Source: Sipunculus nudus
Lineage: Eukaryota > Annelida > Sipuncula > Golfingiida > Sipunculidae
Length of the DNA stretch: 64,000 nt
Direction of reading: 5' to 3'
NCBI GenBank assembly: GCA_026874595.1
Contig: CM049307.1
Location: 49,325,678 to 49,389,677 of the forward strand
The notes below the pieces were generated by a model. It had not been told where the DNA came from. It saw only the letters and a program-made list of their open reading frames with translations, and did no database searches. Both the position numbers and the translations under genes were made by a program. This document shows positions 1 to 13,100 of this stretch, piece by piece. Numbering within the stretch: position 1 is the first letter of the stretch; the number at the start of each line of letters is the position of its first letter.

Positions 1-3000
1 AATGCAAATTAACTAAATTCTGATGTGATTTGCATCCTTCTTAATCGTTTACATACATGCATGTCAAATACTGATTTTTGGTTATTTGTGTACTGGCATT
101 ATTTTCAATAATTACTTTCCGCAAGACAATTAATTTTTTCCACGTTCTAATAGGTTCTTAAACTCGAATAAGCATAATCCCAACACAATCAGGATCTCTT
201 TGGGGCATAAAGATTACACTCCCTCATAATCAGATACAGACATAAGTGGTTTTCCTAAACCATCATCAGACCAAGCCGCAAACCACAACAAAAGAGATCT
301 GTCTGCACTGTGAAACACAGCTGTTAAACAAGGCTTCTCTGCCCATAATCCAAAGGCTTTAGCTCCAGCATGCATTATAAAGCAAAATATGTAGCTCAAT
401 ATTCATGGAGAAAGTACTGTTGCACTTATTTATAGGACAGTTGTACCTGACATATGATCCTTTTGATATGATTTTAGTGTGGAGGCTTGGCATCCTCTTT
501 TTATTGCGCCTCAACAAATGGTAGCCACGCAAACCTCTTTTTCGCTGGTTCCCGTTCCGTATCTGTTAGATGGTGATTAGCTGTATCCCGGTGTTATAAC
601 CCTGGTTTTACAGTAGGTGCGGGGATACGCTGCCGTTTCCTCTGGAAATGCTTATTTCCTTAGTGACGTCACAACCTATGCAGGTTATTCATTCACAGCT
701 GAAAGTACAATGATCTGATCAGCGCACTGCTTGTCCATTTACCCTGTCTGCCGAGAAAATGTGAGGGGAGATATTTTTTTTATAATAAAGTACAGAGACT
801 TGGTACCCCTCCCCCCCCCCCCCCCCCCCCGGGAAAGAATGTTCCCCGCTCAAACTGTCATTATATATGAATATTTAAATAAGTATGCATGCAAGGGTAT
901 ACGTTTTCTTTTGTCTTTATATTATGGAATATATCTATTATATAAACTCTCTAGAGATTTTGATATTTAAATAAGTATATATTGGAACATGTGTGTAAAT
1001 TAAATACCTGTTATTCACTTACATTTGTGACTAATCAATTATGACCAAGTCAAAATGCACGCACAGCAGATGGAACATCTTTCTATTAACGGGAAATATC
1101 GTGATATCCTCTCTGAATACCCAGATTTTAGTCTATAATATGAGATGTCTTAGATATTGGAACAAAAAAATCACACGAAAAGAAAACATATTTGGTAAAC
1201 GCTGCATGTAACAATTAAGTGTCTATACCTATATGAGAACACCAATTTCAAAGCATAAACGTATGTACTACGAGTTCTTAACCGGAAACGGTGAGACGTT
1301 CACGTGTAGAAAAGCTGTTAGATCTCTGTGCAGAACATAAACAGTAAGTGTTGTATACGGGTAATTACATAATTACACTGTTACACTGTTGAAGGTGACG
1401 TTGTGCGGGACGTCGAAGGTCTATAGCCCAAGTCCTTCATTAAATCTTACCACTTTTTGCTCAAACAAATGGTTATGTTTTTCTATGCTTCACTCGTATG
1501 GAGTATTATCTTTAAAGTAAACATAAAATTGCTCAAGGTCAATGAACGAAATTCTTACATAAAATGACCACCACAGTGAACGTGCACCATATATTACGGA
1601 AACTGTGTCGAATAAAAAAACCGACCAGCCAGTTGGAGATGTTGCTATAATTTGCTACATGTTATGATAGTTCTGTTTTTCCAGAAGGCCACATTATTTT
1701 GTTACACAACAGAATCATTTATACTAATTTGATTGTTGAGTTACACTGAGTTGAAAATATTTGTGTTAGATAATCTATTTAGTATCATGTTCCTTATATC
1801 AGCTATATTTTGTAACTATGGGGAACTTCGCTGTTTTGGTTTGCCGTTCAATAACGTAACGCGCAAGGGGTAGCGAAGAAATTGTACAAATATTAAGCTT
1901 GTTACAGGCTGTAAAAGGTCAATTGGAACATTCTAGAAACTGGTATCTGTATTTCTAACCAAGTAACCTGGTTAAAACTTGAGATAATTCTTTAGTTGTG
2001 AAAAGCATACATTTTATGAAGCTTTGATTGTTCTGGCGTTGAACATTGCTTGTTCGGGCTTTTTAACTGATGAATCTGTACATCTGACCTAAGCAAACAA
2101 CTGCCACTAAAACCTGAAATCTGGTGGAATATACTTGTACTACAAGACAGGTATAGACCTGAAACAATGAAAAGTTAAATCTTAAAAGTATTCTGGGTTA
2201 GGTATGCACCCTAAATATGTCTTCTGCTTAACAAAAAAAACATGTACAAATGAAATATCTACTTGAAATAAACATGCAAATACGTACACACACACAAAGA
2301 CTTGATGACTTACATTAAAATTCATAGAGAAACGTTTGGTGATTTTGGTTGAATTTGTATACTAGTATATTTGCTGAAGCAGTATTTGATAACAGCTGTA
2401 GCAGTTTTTTTTTGTTTGTATGGAATCTATAAAGATTCTATTGTGTACCTTTTGTCAACCGCATGACGTAACCATTAATCCTACTCCAGACTTCCAACGA
2501 GCGAAGGAGCCAAGACTATTACATCAGTTGTTATTGTTTATTGTTGAATACGATCGCAGCACTCACTGCAAGCGACATCCGTCGGAAATACCAGGAACTT
2601 TTGTTGTCTTGTCTCCTGTTTAATTCTTGTTTGCCAGATATTTATAATGATGTTCATTTGAGAGTTGGATGTATATAGGAAACATTTAGAATAAGGACTT
2701 GTAAAAGCATTTGTTAAATATGAAGAAATTTTCAAGATGACCAACCGCTGCGTAGGAGTGTGAAACGTGTTTTAAAACGTGTAGCATATATGTATAAGTT
2801 TTAGAAGTCCGCGCTCTCTCTCTTGTTCATGAGATTATATATATATATATAAGTTTTTTAGCGTTTTTTTTAAAGTGTGGGACATTCTGCAAATGTATGC
2901 GCATGAAAGGGAATTGGGCGTGGGAAGGGGTAGCCCCTCACACAGTTTGGAAAATTTTGATAAGATAAAACATAAAATTTTGTATTTTCAGTGCAGTATT

Positions 3001-5160
3001 TTTTCCATTTTCATATTTTAACCACAACTGCACCAAAAATTTATTAAATACTGAATTTACAGAATCATGTCTGCAAAATTGGTAATTTTATATCCTAATA
3101 TAGTCTTCTTCAAATCTTAAGAAAATTTCAGATCCGTTACTGGGTTTTTAATTTTAATCAAAACTAAAGGCGTGCATGGTATGAAGTATGAAACATATAA
3201 AGGCCTAATGAGAGTCAAAGGATATACCATTTTCAAACTTACTTGAAGTTAAGTTATAATTATCAAATAAATATTTCATGAAAAATCAATTTACAGAAAA
3301 CTGACTTGATGTCACTCATATCTAACAAAACATTGAGATATAAAAAAAATTGTTATATTCCAAAGCAGACCTCTGTATAAGATTATCAGTTAAAATATAA
3401 CGCATACAAGTAGGCCTCTATTTCCAACAGTAATATGAATTGCATTATATTCAATTCCCTTACCTGTAAAAATTAACAAAAACTGGCCTTTATTACTAAT
3501 CCCACTCCATTAAGGAAATTGAGTCAAAGTTGTTTTCACGTGAAGCATGTAGACTGAGAAGAAATACAATGATTTACCATTCAAATTAATGGAATTTATG
3601 TCATTTCACAAAGAAAGGTCACACAATATTATAAAGTATCTTAATAGATTATTTCCAACTTTGTCGCAATATTTTCGGAACGATAATGATTAAGAATAAA
3701 CTAAACCACTGTTTAATTTGCTGTACAATGAAATTTCTATCTATCCTTGACATAAATTCGACCGATAATCGTGTTGGACCTCTTCAGTCGATCGATTATC
3801 GATTGATGCGGCCCAGCCTCGTCCGCTAATTAGTATCCCGACATGCAGTATGGATATAATTGGCTTTTACAAATTTGTAACACTTAGCACACTGAAAACT
3901 AGTCCATCTATGATAAATGATCCCGTTAAATCTACTGGAACTGTCAATTGTTGTTATTATTATTCTATGATCGTACTGTATAAACCTACATTACGCACGT
4001 AGCTGGCGCTAGTGTGATGGAGGAAATGGCTAACCGACTCCACCAACAACCCTCCTGCTTGGTTCTGAGGTCACTGATTGGCCAAGAATACAACGCTGGC
4101 ACCGGCATACCTGACCTTGACCTTGACCTCCTATAGCCTCTGGACTCAGATGGGGGACTCGTGAATTCTCCCTCATTAGACCTAGGCCACTGTTGTTTAC
4201 ATAACCTGTCCAGGGCAAGCAAACTAGCTGGCAAGGACATGTCAGATTCATAACCATACTACACATGCTTTGATGCATGATACTGCTACAAAAATAAATG
4301 CAGCATGCGGCCATTTTTTTACCCTTGAATAAGTGAAAATGTGTGAAATATTGAGGAGAGTAGTTATATTTGTTGAAAATAAAAGACACTACGTCAGACT
4401 ATATATATATAAAACTGCCTGTTATATCTTATGTTTTAATGGCATTTTATAACATACATAATTTAAGAAGTATGGTAGTTATGAAGGTGAAGTTTTTATA
4501 TGATAATTCATTATGAGTATACATATGAAAAGTCCGTGTTTGTACGAAAAACAAACAACAAAAGATCGACTAAGTCGCGGTGACTTCATTTAAAGTACAC
4601 ATTGAAGCAATAATAATAATAAGAAGAAGAAGAAGAAAAAGAAAAAGAAGAAGAGTCATAACAATTATTGTTATTATTCTCAATATTATTTATAACTGTA
4701 ATTGTAAAAGTATATAATTGTAAATATATAAAGTATATAATTGTAAATATACATATATATATATATACATATATATAAGTTTACATGTGCTCTGAAATAA
4801 TGTACCTGTGCTTTGAAATAACACAGTTGGTAATCTGGTATTCCAGTTTGGAAAAATTTACATTACTAAAGGAAAAGGCTAAATCGTACTTTAAATAAGA
4901 TATCACATTTGAGATGACAATTATCACAACAATTATTACCATTGAAGGAGGTAATATTCTAACAAGTTATCATATATTTAACCGACTCGGATTTATCTGT
5001 TTAATCTGTATACAAAGATGGAATCATGAGAACCGCAAAACCAGTATTATATCATCAAGATAACTTTATAACTTTATAACTTTTTTAAAATATCACTTAC
5101 AGACTTCAGTACACACCTCTGACGGTAATCTAAAACGGTAATCAAGTCATCCTAATTAAA
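1..5160. other. Upstream DNA, no gene recognised
   Basis: AT-rich sequence with only short unrelated open frames. It holds a C20 run at 811-830, AAT/AAG-rich microsatellite at about 4608-4655, TA repeats at about 4747-4779, and at about 3755-3822 an ATCGAT-rich fragment ending GCGGCCCAGCCT that looks like the end of a hAT-like element. A second MEF2-consensus match (TTATTTATAG, 426-435) is present but distant. No coding region is supported. Confidence 0.6.
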
Positions 5161-5719
5161 GGATTGACAGCCGCGTCACATCCGTGCCCGGTCATGCGTA
5201 GAGGAAATGGTCGGCCGAAATATGCAATGTCGTGACAGCAAACGGCTTACTCTGTGATGTACCCGTCTTAATAAACACAGCCGTAGCTCGGCGCAATCCG
5301 TAAGTTCCGCGGTTTAACCCCCGCGGTGCTTCAAACAAAAGCCGCTCTGTTTTTGATAAACATTGAGAATTCTGGATATGAGTGAGGGAGAGAATAAAAG
5401 TTGGCACGAGGCGTGGGCCGGACTTGGCCTCGGGCTACACAAGCACATTCCTCGTACACGCGCGAGGTTAGAAGATGAATCACTAGATCAGTGATAACGC
5501 TGTCAGATGCTGGGGTGTTGCTGAATGCATTCACTACGTTCGGGTCAGGTTTACCGGTGAGACAAATGATACAGGCCAAGCGTCTGTCTGTAAGTGCTGC
5601 TAGCTGCTGTCGGTGGCGGCTGTGCGCTGTTTCGTGGATAAACACGCGTGCTGTATGAACGTGGGCAGCCAAGCAGCTTGTAATGCTGGGCTTGAGACCG
5701 CTGCTAGCATAAGTTAGAG
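5161..5719 (+). promoter_or_regulatory. GC/CpG-richer segment upstream of exon 1
   Basis: In contrast to the AT-rich surroundings, this segment has frequent CG dinucleotides (CGCGAGG, CCGCGG, CACGCGTG) and overlapping meaningless open frames on the minus strand. It is consistent with a proximal promoter/enhancer region of the PDZ gene; no specific factor site except the MEF2 site downstream is claimed. Confidence 0.35.
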
Positions 5720-5749
5720 CTATTTATAGGAACCCTTTCGCCATCAGTT
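5720..5749 (+). promoter_or_regulatory. Candidate core promoter: MEF2/TATA site plus initiator
   Basis: CTATTTATAG at 5720-5729 matches the MEF2 consensus YTAWWWWTAR exactly and contains a TATA-like TATTTATA. TCAGTT at 5744-5749 matches the invertebrate initiator TCAKTY, about 25 bp after the TATA start. Transcription from about 5746 would give a 5' UTR of about 188 nt to the ATG at 5934. The region 5160-5880 is also the most CpG-rich part near the start codon. MEF2 control suits a muscle Z-disc gene, but this is inference. Confidence 0.45.
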
Positions 5750-5933
5750 GCGCCCTCAGCCCGTGGCCTTCCCGGCAATACGACTCTGGTTTCGGTACCG
5801 CCTTAATGTTGGGACTTTCATGTGACCTCTATTTTGTTCTTGGGTTGTCCTGGAACACTTTCCATTTTGTGCCGCCCCAGGAACTTTACAGATTTTCACA
5901 AAACTTAGTCAAAAGGTAAAATTATAATAAAAC

Positions 5934-6032
5934 ATGGAGACTATCTGGTTACAGCGGCCGGCCAGTGATATGCCGTGGGGTTTTCGACTTCAGGGCGGCA
6001 GGGACTATCAACAGCCCCTCACCGTTATGAAG
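5934..6032 (+). CDS. Zasp-like: Exon 1: start codon and first part of PDZ domain
   Basis: The ATG at 5934 opens 33 codons (METIWLQRPASDMPWGFRLQ, then GGRDYQQPLTVMK) and ends at AAG|GTAAGA, a strong donor, phase 0. PWGFRLQGG (residues 14-22) is the carboxylate-binding loop form typical of ALP/Enigma PDZ domains, where PWGFRLxGGxDF is near-invariant. Exon 2 continues the fold directly. The start is chosen because the PDZ begins within a few residues, as in family members, and no in-frame upstream ATG was needed. The sequence just upstream (5880-5933) reads as 5' UTR. Confidence 0.88.
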
Positions 6033-6606
6033 GTAAGAACATTATAATTTTTTTTACTGTATACCGTAGATATTGAAATTTTCGTGGTGATTTAATTTTC
6101 GAGGAGGATGAGTATGAAACAATGTATGCTGATATACAAACTCGATATTCCAAGAAATCCGTCTAATGTGGTCTTAAAGGTCCATATGACGTTCGTATAA
6201 AAAGATCTGAGATAAATGGGGATATCTCGAATAACTTATCAAAGTGTTCATATTCTGTACCCGTGTGAACTATTGACTTTTTTTGCAGTATCAAACTATA
6301 GATACTGCATTTCTTGAAAGATCATCGTCCCAAAATCCTATATTTATATGGTTTATAATTATAGCCTCGTGAGTTATAATCCCGTCTATAGAACTTGAAG
6401 TTAACCGATCTTCTATTACATGTAGAATTTTGTATGTCATAAATTTTTATTGTGTCCCATTATCCCTTGAATATCGCTTAAGATGACAAGCACATATATA
6501 TGTATATATATATACCCACCTCTTTGATCTACACTGGGTATCTTATGACATGACCTTTACCCCGCCCTACAAAGACCTGATTACATAATGACATGTGTAG
6601 TATATG

Positions 6607-6682
<76 letters not shown>

Positions 6683-7100
6683 ATGTTTGTCGTATACCGC
6701 GCATCATAATGGTAGAAATACATAGCTTAAATATGGTTACAGGTATGGTTAAATGGTATTGTGATATTTGTATTGTGTGGGGGCCTTGTTGATGCCTTGT
6801 CCTATTTACTCTGGTTCATCTCATATTCAACAACAAAACCTACAGAAAGAATGCCTAAAGGATCATTCCTAAATAAATCATGGCAAAAAACTCAAATATC
6901 ATTACATGCGTTATATACATTTATGTATATATGCACATATACATACATATGAACATGTACATGTCTTTGCACATATAATCATCAATATATATACACATAT
7001 ACAAATATATACACATATATCAAACACCCACAAATATATATATTATACTTACATACATACATATTATATATATATATATATATGGAGATATATATATATA

Positions 7101-7137
<37 letters not shown>

Positions 7138-10100
7138 GGAGGGAGGGAGTATGTAAGTGCATTGATAACAAGCTAGCAGACAGCAACACAGACCAATTCC
7201 ACAATTATCATATAGGCTTCTCTCTGAGAGAAAACAACAAGATACTAATAATAAACACAATGTCCTCACGGTCGAGGTGTTTTTCGATACTGATACGGGG
7301 AGGAGGGTTTTATGAGCGTGTAGGTGTAATAGCACGACCTGGGTCACTGATGTTTCTGTTTTACGGAGTTGTTTATTCATACGGGATATGATGAGAGACA
7401 GTTGTGTTACATGTAGATACTTACCAGTCGCCTATTATAGAGGACCTCAATGAGAGATGCCAGAGTCGTTTAGAATGTGCCCTGCCTAGCTCTTAAAGAA
7501 ATCAGCGCCCGTCTGTCAGATTCTATCAGATAATATCAACCTGGCACGAGTGTGCGAGATTTGATGCAAAAAAAGACACATTCCATGCATGACGGACTGC
7601 CCCACGTAATTGCTCGTGGACGAGTAGCAGCTGACATAATGTGTATGCACGTCACTAAAATAAATATTGTTATTCAACGATAAATTATTTACACATTTGT
7701 TAATTTGTTGTATCTTGACACTGTATTGGAACAAGCTTCCATGAAACCTGGACCAACCTTTTATTGAACTTAAAAACCTGAACATCTATCAATTTGCATA
7801 AAATTTGTTATCTCAGAAGGAGGTTACGTTTTCACCCGTGTTTTAAGATCAGCTTACGGTAAGTCATCTGAGCTATAACGATCACGCTTTGTTCCATGTC
7901 TGTCCTTCCTTCCAGCTGTCTTGTTGTTCGTTTACAGGGCACAAATCGTAAACGTTGGACCTAGAAAATTCCATGGAGGTCCATAAAAAGGCTCCTTGGA
8001 AACCTGAAATTAGCTCACTGCTATCTATATTCTTAGATTATGGGGCTTGTCCATGCACCCTAGAATAATTAAATGTTTGATACAAAAGCTCTCAAGAATT
8101 GTATCCCCAGACAAAGTCGGGATACTATGGTTTCACGACGGTCCCGCCGGTCACTGGTGGCGCCACCTATTATCCTTTTCTTGTTTTTACGCCTTTTAAT
8201 ACCCCCATAATTGCCACTTGACAGTACTGTAAGCATTATTAGTCAAAAAACTAATGGACAGATTTCTTTCATAGTATGCACATGTAGAGAGATGGGTTAT
8301 GTGATGAGGTCTATTTACATTTGGGTCATGACCTTTACCATGAGAGTGGCCTTGATCTTTAATGTGTCCATATTTGATAAAAATCACACACCTCTTATGA
8401 TATCTCCAGTGTTGATAGCCATAGTGATTTCAAACGTGACTTATGTATGGCCAAACACTAAAGTAAGAACCCTTTAGGTTCTAGGGTCATGAGGTCAAAG
8501 GTCAAGGTCACTGGACTGGCATCTTAAAAGATACTATGGAAGCATTTTAAGCCAAACTTTCATCCCAGGTCTTCCATCTTGAATATATAGCTCACTTGCC
8601 AATAGTGGATGATCCATATCAATTTTGGGGTCACAAGGTCAAAGGTCAAGGCCACAGGAGCTATCCGTCAAAATTTAGTTTCTGGATGATAATTCCTGCT
8701 TTTATTCATGTATTGATTTCAAACTTGACTTATATATGTCCCATTGGAAAAGCAAGACCCGAATTGATTTTGGGGTCATGAGGTCAAAGGTCAAGGTCAC
8801 AGCTAGGACACATCTTTAAAAAGATGTGGGTGCATTTTCAGCCAAACATTTCATCTCAGATTTTTCATCTTGCTCATATAGTTCACCTGCCAAGAGTGGA
8901 AGACCCCTATCAATTTTGAGGTCACAAGGTCAAAGGTGAAGGTCACAGGAGCGATCTGTGCAAAAATTAGTTTCTGGATGATAATTCCTGCTTTCATTGA
9001 TGTATGGATTTCAAACTTGACTTGTATATGTCCCATTGGAAAAACAAGACCCAAATTGATTTTGGGGTCATGAGGTCAAAGGTCAAGGGCACAGGACACA
9101 TCTTTAAAAAGATGTGGATGCATTTTCAGCCAAACATTTCATCTCAGATATTTCATCTTGCACATATAGTTCTCCTGCCAAGGGTGGAAGACCCTATCAA
9201 TTTTGAGGTCACAAGGTCAAAGGTGAAGGTCACAGGAGCGATCTGTGCAAAAATTAGTTTCTGGATGATAATTCCTGTTTTTATTGATGTATGGATTTCA
9301 AACTTGACTTGTGTATGTCCCATTGGAAAAGCAAGACCCAAATTGATTTTGGGGTCATGAGGTCAAAGGTCAAGGTCACAGGACACATCTTTAAAAAGAT
9401 CAAGGTCACAGGATCAACATCTTCAACAAGATTGTGGATTGTTAGATAGAAGAAACAATAAATATGCCAAGTGTCAGTATATGCTGCTTAAAATGGGGGT
9501 CTATTCTTAAAGGGGGGGGGGGGCTATTATGTCTGGGGATACTCTGGCACCTGCGGTGCCAAGAAATGTCTAGTTTTCTAAGGATACCTCTGTAGTGAAT
9601 GTCCCAGATTCCTTACACCCTGCTCCACCGCCAAGATTCGGGAATACGGTGGGACCGCCTATAAATAACCTTTCTATGATAAATGTGCAGTCATTTTGAA
9701 AACAAGCATTACAACGGTCGATAATTCTCAATTTTCAGTGTAACTTATTAAATGAAAACTGCAAATATTTTACGCATGAAGGAAAATATGTAGCAGAACA
9801 TTGAGAATGGCCGTGATCGCATGGCTGATAAAGTTAACGGTAGTAGATAGAATGTTGGCACTAATATTGCATTGCCATGTAATTTGTTATAGTCTTTCTA
9901 CAAACCAGTTAAATTGAAATCGAAAACATAGGTATGCAGGAAAATGTTTATACCTGATTCACACGTTTCCGATCACTGACATAGGATGCCTTTCTGGTTT
10001 GATCTGTCAACATGTGTGCTCTCGCCCATCCATTCTGGCGTTCTAATAATCAGTAGTTTTATCTGCCACACTAATCAAAATCAAAGACTAAATTAAAGCA

Positions 10101-13100
10101 GTTTTGTCCAATTATTTAATTGCAAACATTACAATCAAGCGGACGGTATTATGCTGTATTATGCAAAACTCATATCTGTTATGCAGGACTCGAGTCAGGA
10201 CTTTGACTCGAGGATCCAGGACTCGGACTTTAACTCGAGAGTCCTGGACTCGGATCCAGGCACTCGAGAAATGTCACGTGTACTATAGAGACTTATATAA
10301 ATGCATGACCTATACCAACAGAATATTAGTCCTATAAAAATGATATTATCAAAGCTTTTGTTCTGCATTGGGAGGGGGATGGGTCATAAAACGTGTAAAC
10401 TAAAATAGGACTCGGGCTCCAAATGACTCGGACTCGAGATAGGTGGATTTGGACTCGAATCTCAATGACTCGAACTTACACTCTGACTCGAGTGCTGTGA
10501 GCTCGACCACAGCAATGCGCCAGATGACACTATGGGGAATAGACGCATTATCCGTCGGTGTATACAGAGACGAGGCACTGCATGCATTCTAGTGGTGCCC
10601 TGTCTGATTTTACTAATTGTCCCTTCTTTGGCAACATAACCAAACATGATCTGGCATAAGCCCCATTCACACTGTCCCGGATCAGCCAACGGATGCCCCA
10701 AATGAGCGATCCCTGGTGTACCGTACAGCGTCCGCCGTCATCCTTGGTTCCATCCGTGCTTATCCGTTGTGATCCCTCGTGGTCCGGGAACTGCTACGGA
10801 AGTTTTGAACTGTTCAAAATTTCCGTAGCGGCGTCTACGGTCTGGGTCCGCCGTGCTCCTGCCGTGGCGTGTCCCTGATTGACCATAGCACGTCCCTGCA
10901 TTGATCCGTACCCATCCTTGGTGCTCCCTGGCCATCCGTCGCTAAAAACAGAACGGACGTTTCAGGTTTGCGCTACGGTTGTGTACGGCAGCGTTAGGAT
11001 AATCCGTGGTTGACCGTAGTGCCACCGTCGTATGATCCCTAGCCGAATACGGAGCGGTGAGGGACAATCACGACCATGCAGGGATACACACGGACGACGA
11101 CGGAATCATCAAGGTTTCTGTACAGACCACGAGGGTCTGTCTCCGGTCACGCCACGGTCATGTACGGAAGATAGATGACTAGGGCTTGGGTATATATAGT
11201 CCCTCCAAATGTCTTGTGTCATATCTCATCATGGATCCACATAGGTTACAGGCAACAAGTTGAAAACATTATAGTGGCGATAAACTATTTGAAAACTGTG
11301 AGAAAAAGGAGAAGAGCAGTGTGGGTCCGTAAATTGCTACAAAGAAGACCACTTTTCGGCCAATATGACCGCCTCATGTCTGAAATTAGAGTAGAAGATA
11401 TTAATGCTTCTAAGAACTTTATGAGACTTGTACCATGTGAAACATGTGAAAAGAGGGCTGACAAGCTGAGACTGCCCTTTTTATACGAAAAAGCAGCGCA
11501 GCTTAATCCGTAGCACGACCCTAACACTTCCGCCACATGCCGTGGTACCTCCGTATCTATCCGTCATGGTCCGTACTAAAACCCTCATGATCCTTAGTCA
11601 TTCCGTGAATATTCACGGAAGAGTTACGGAGATCCTTGGTGAATCCGCCCTGTGTCCGTATTGAAACCCTGGTGTTCCGTACTGAAACCTTGGTGGTTCG
11701 TACTGAAACCCTGGTGATCCCTGACAACACCGCAGGGAATATCGATCCACCATCATTCACCACGGATCACAAGTCCATGGCCGTCCGTGGTGATCCGTAG
11801 GTTAATCCGGGACAGTGTGACTGGGGCTTTACAAACCCTTAACTACGACACCTTACTTGTTTTCCTTGCTCAAATAAGAAAATGAAACGTATTATCCAGG
11901 TGCAACATTAGGAAGCAATGCTAGCAAGTTTCTAACGAGACATGACATGTTGCTTTAGGGACAAGGTCGCAGGGAGAAGCCAGTTTTCAAAGTCCTTCTG
12001 ATTAGCTATTAGGTTTCAAGCTCATTCATCATTGAAATCCAAGCATATTATTTATTGCCTGATCCCTAAAATGCCATCTAGTGACTAAAACAGAAAAATT
12101 ATGGCTCAAAGCGGGGCTTTTTGCTAGCTGCAATATTTTTGTTTTAACTTATAAGCAATGGTTCACACACCCAGATAAAGATCCATGTTTGTTTTTTAAG
12201 CTAATTATATGATTTATCAAAAAAAATGTGTCCTCACTCGGCATTCGCACACCACTATTATGCATAGAGTGATTGAAAGCCCCTTTGGGAGGCTTACTAC
12301 GTAGGATATATAGGAATATGCATGGAGAAAAAGGAGAAAAAAAGTAAAAAAAGAGCAAATGAACTTGGTGTAATTTTGACCTATATAAGCGTTTTCTATA
12401 CCCGCTATGGTGAATGTATTTGTTTTCTAAAGGCAACAATTATTCGTCTCCAAAGGTCAAGGTGTTGTTCGAGGTCGTTATGGGTGGCAGGGGCTCTATA
12501 GAAACTGCTTTGATGTTGTAAGGGGTATCTGCTTTCAGATAGCCTTTACTGACCATTGGCTTTCAGCTCATTTAGATGTGCGGTCCGTACAAGTACAGCT
12601 TCTTGGGACGGTCATAGACTTGGTATATTGACCTATGTGTAATAGCCGTGCTGCACCTCACTTGACCTAGTTATTTAGATTATGTTGGCATGTCAACAGT
12701 GGCAGTACTAAGGGCTTAGGCTTATATACCTCTGGCAAATGAGGCTGTGTAAGCAAACGCACACGTGACTGCATGGCAATCAGTTGGTTTCTAGACTCTG
12801 TACAATATGTCTCTAGACAATGTTTGAGGAGAGATTGGTTTTGTGGTCTAGAAAAGTTTATAACTTTAATGAAATATCAGTACAGATGTAAACGCAGAAT
12901 TATGATTCGTCTGTCTGTACGCATGTCTAAATGATGGTGCAAAATGTACCACAATAAAATCATCGGTGGATCTTACTGAGGTGAGAAAGAAAACGTTTCT
13001 GATTTCTGATATCTACTTTTCATCTGTGGTCTCCTGCAGACATAATGTCTGTTAACACCTGACAAGGGCGTGCCACGCACAGGAATTCATGGAAGTCAGT

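Noticed and set aside
5280-5345. tRNA-like string around CCGCGGTTTAACCCCCGCGG
   Set aside because: The match is a simple CCGCGG inverted repeat; no A box, anticodon arm or acceptor pairing.
5192-5672. Minus-strand frames of 71 and 113 codons near the promoter
   Set aside because: GC-richer promoter-proximal DNA with few stops; no recognisable protein and no conservation evidence.
6604-7391. Tyr/Ile-rich frames over TA and GA microsatellites
   Set aside because: Low-complexity artefacts of dinucleotide repeats.
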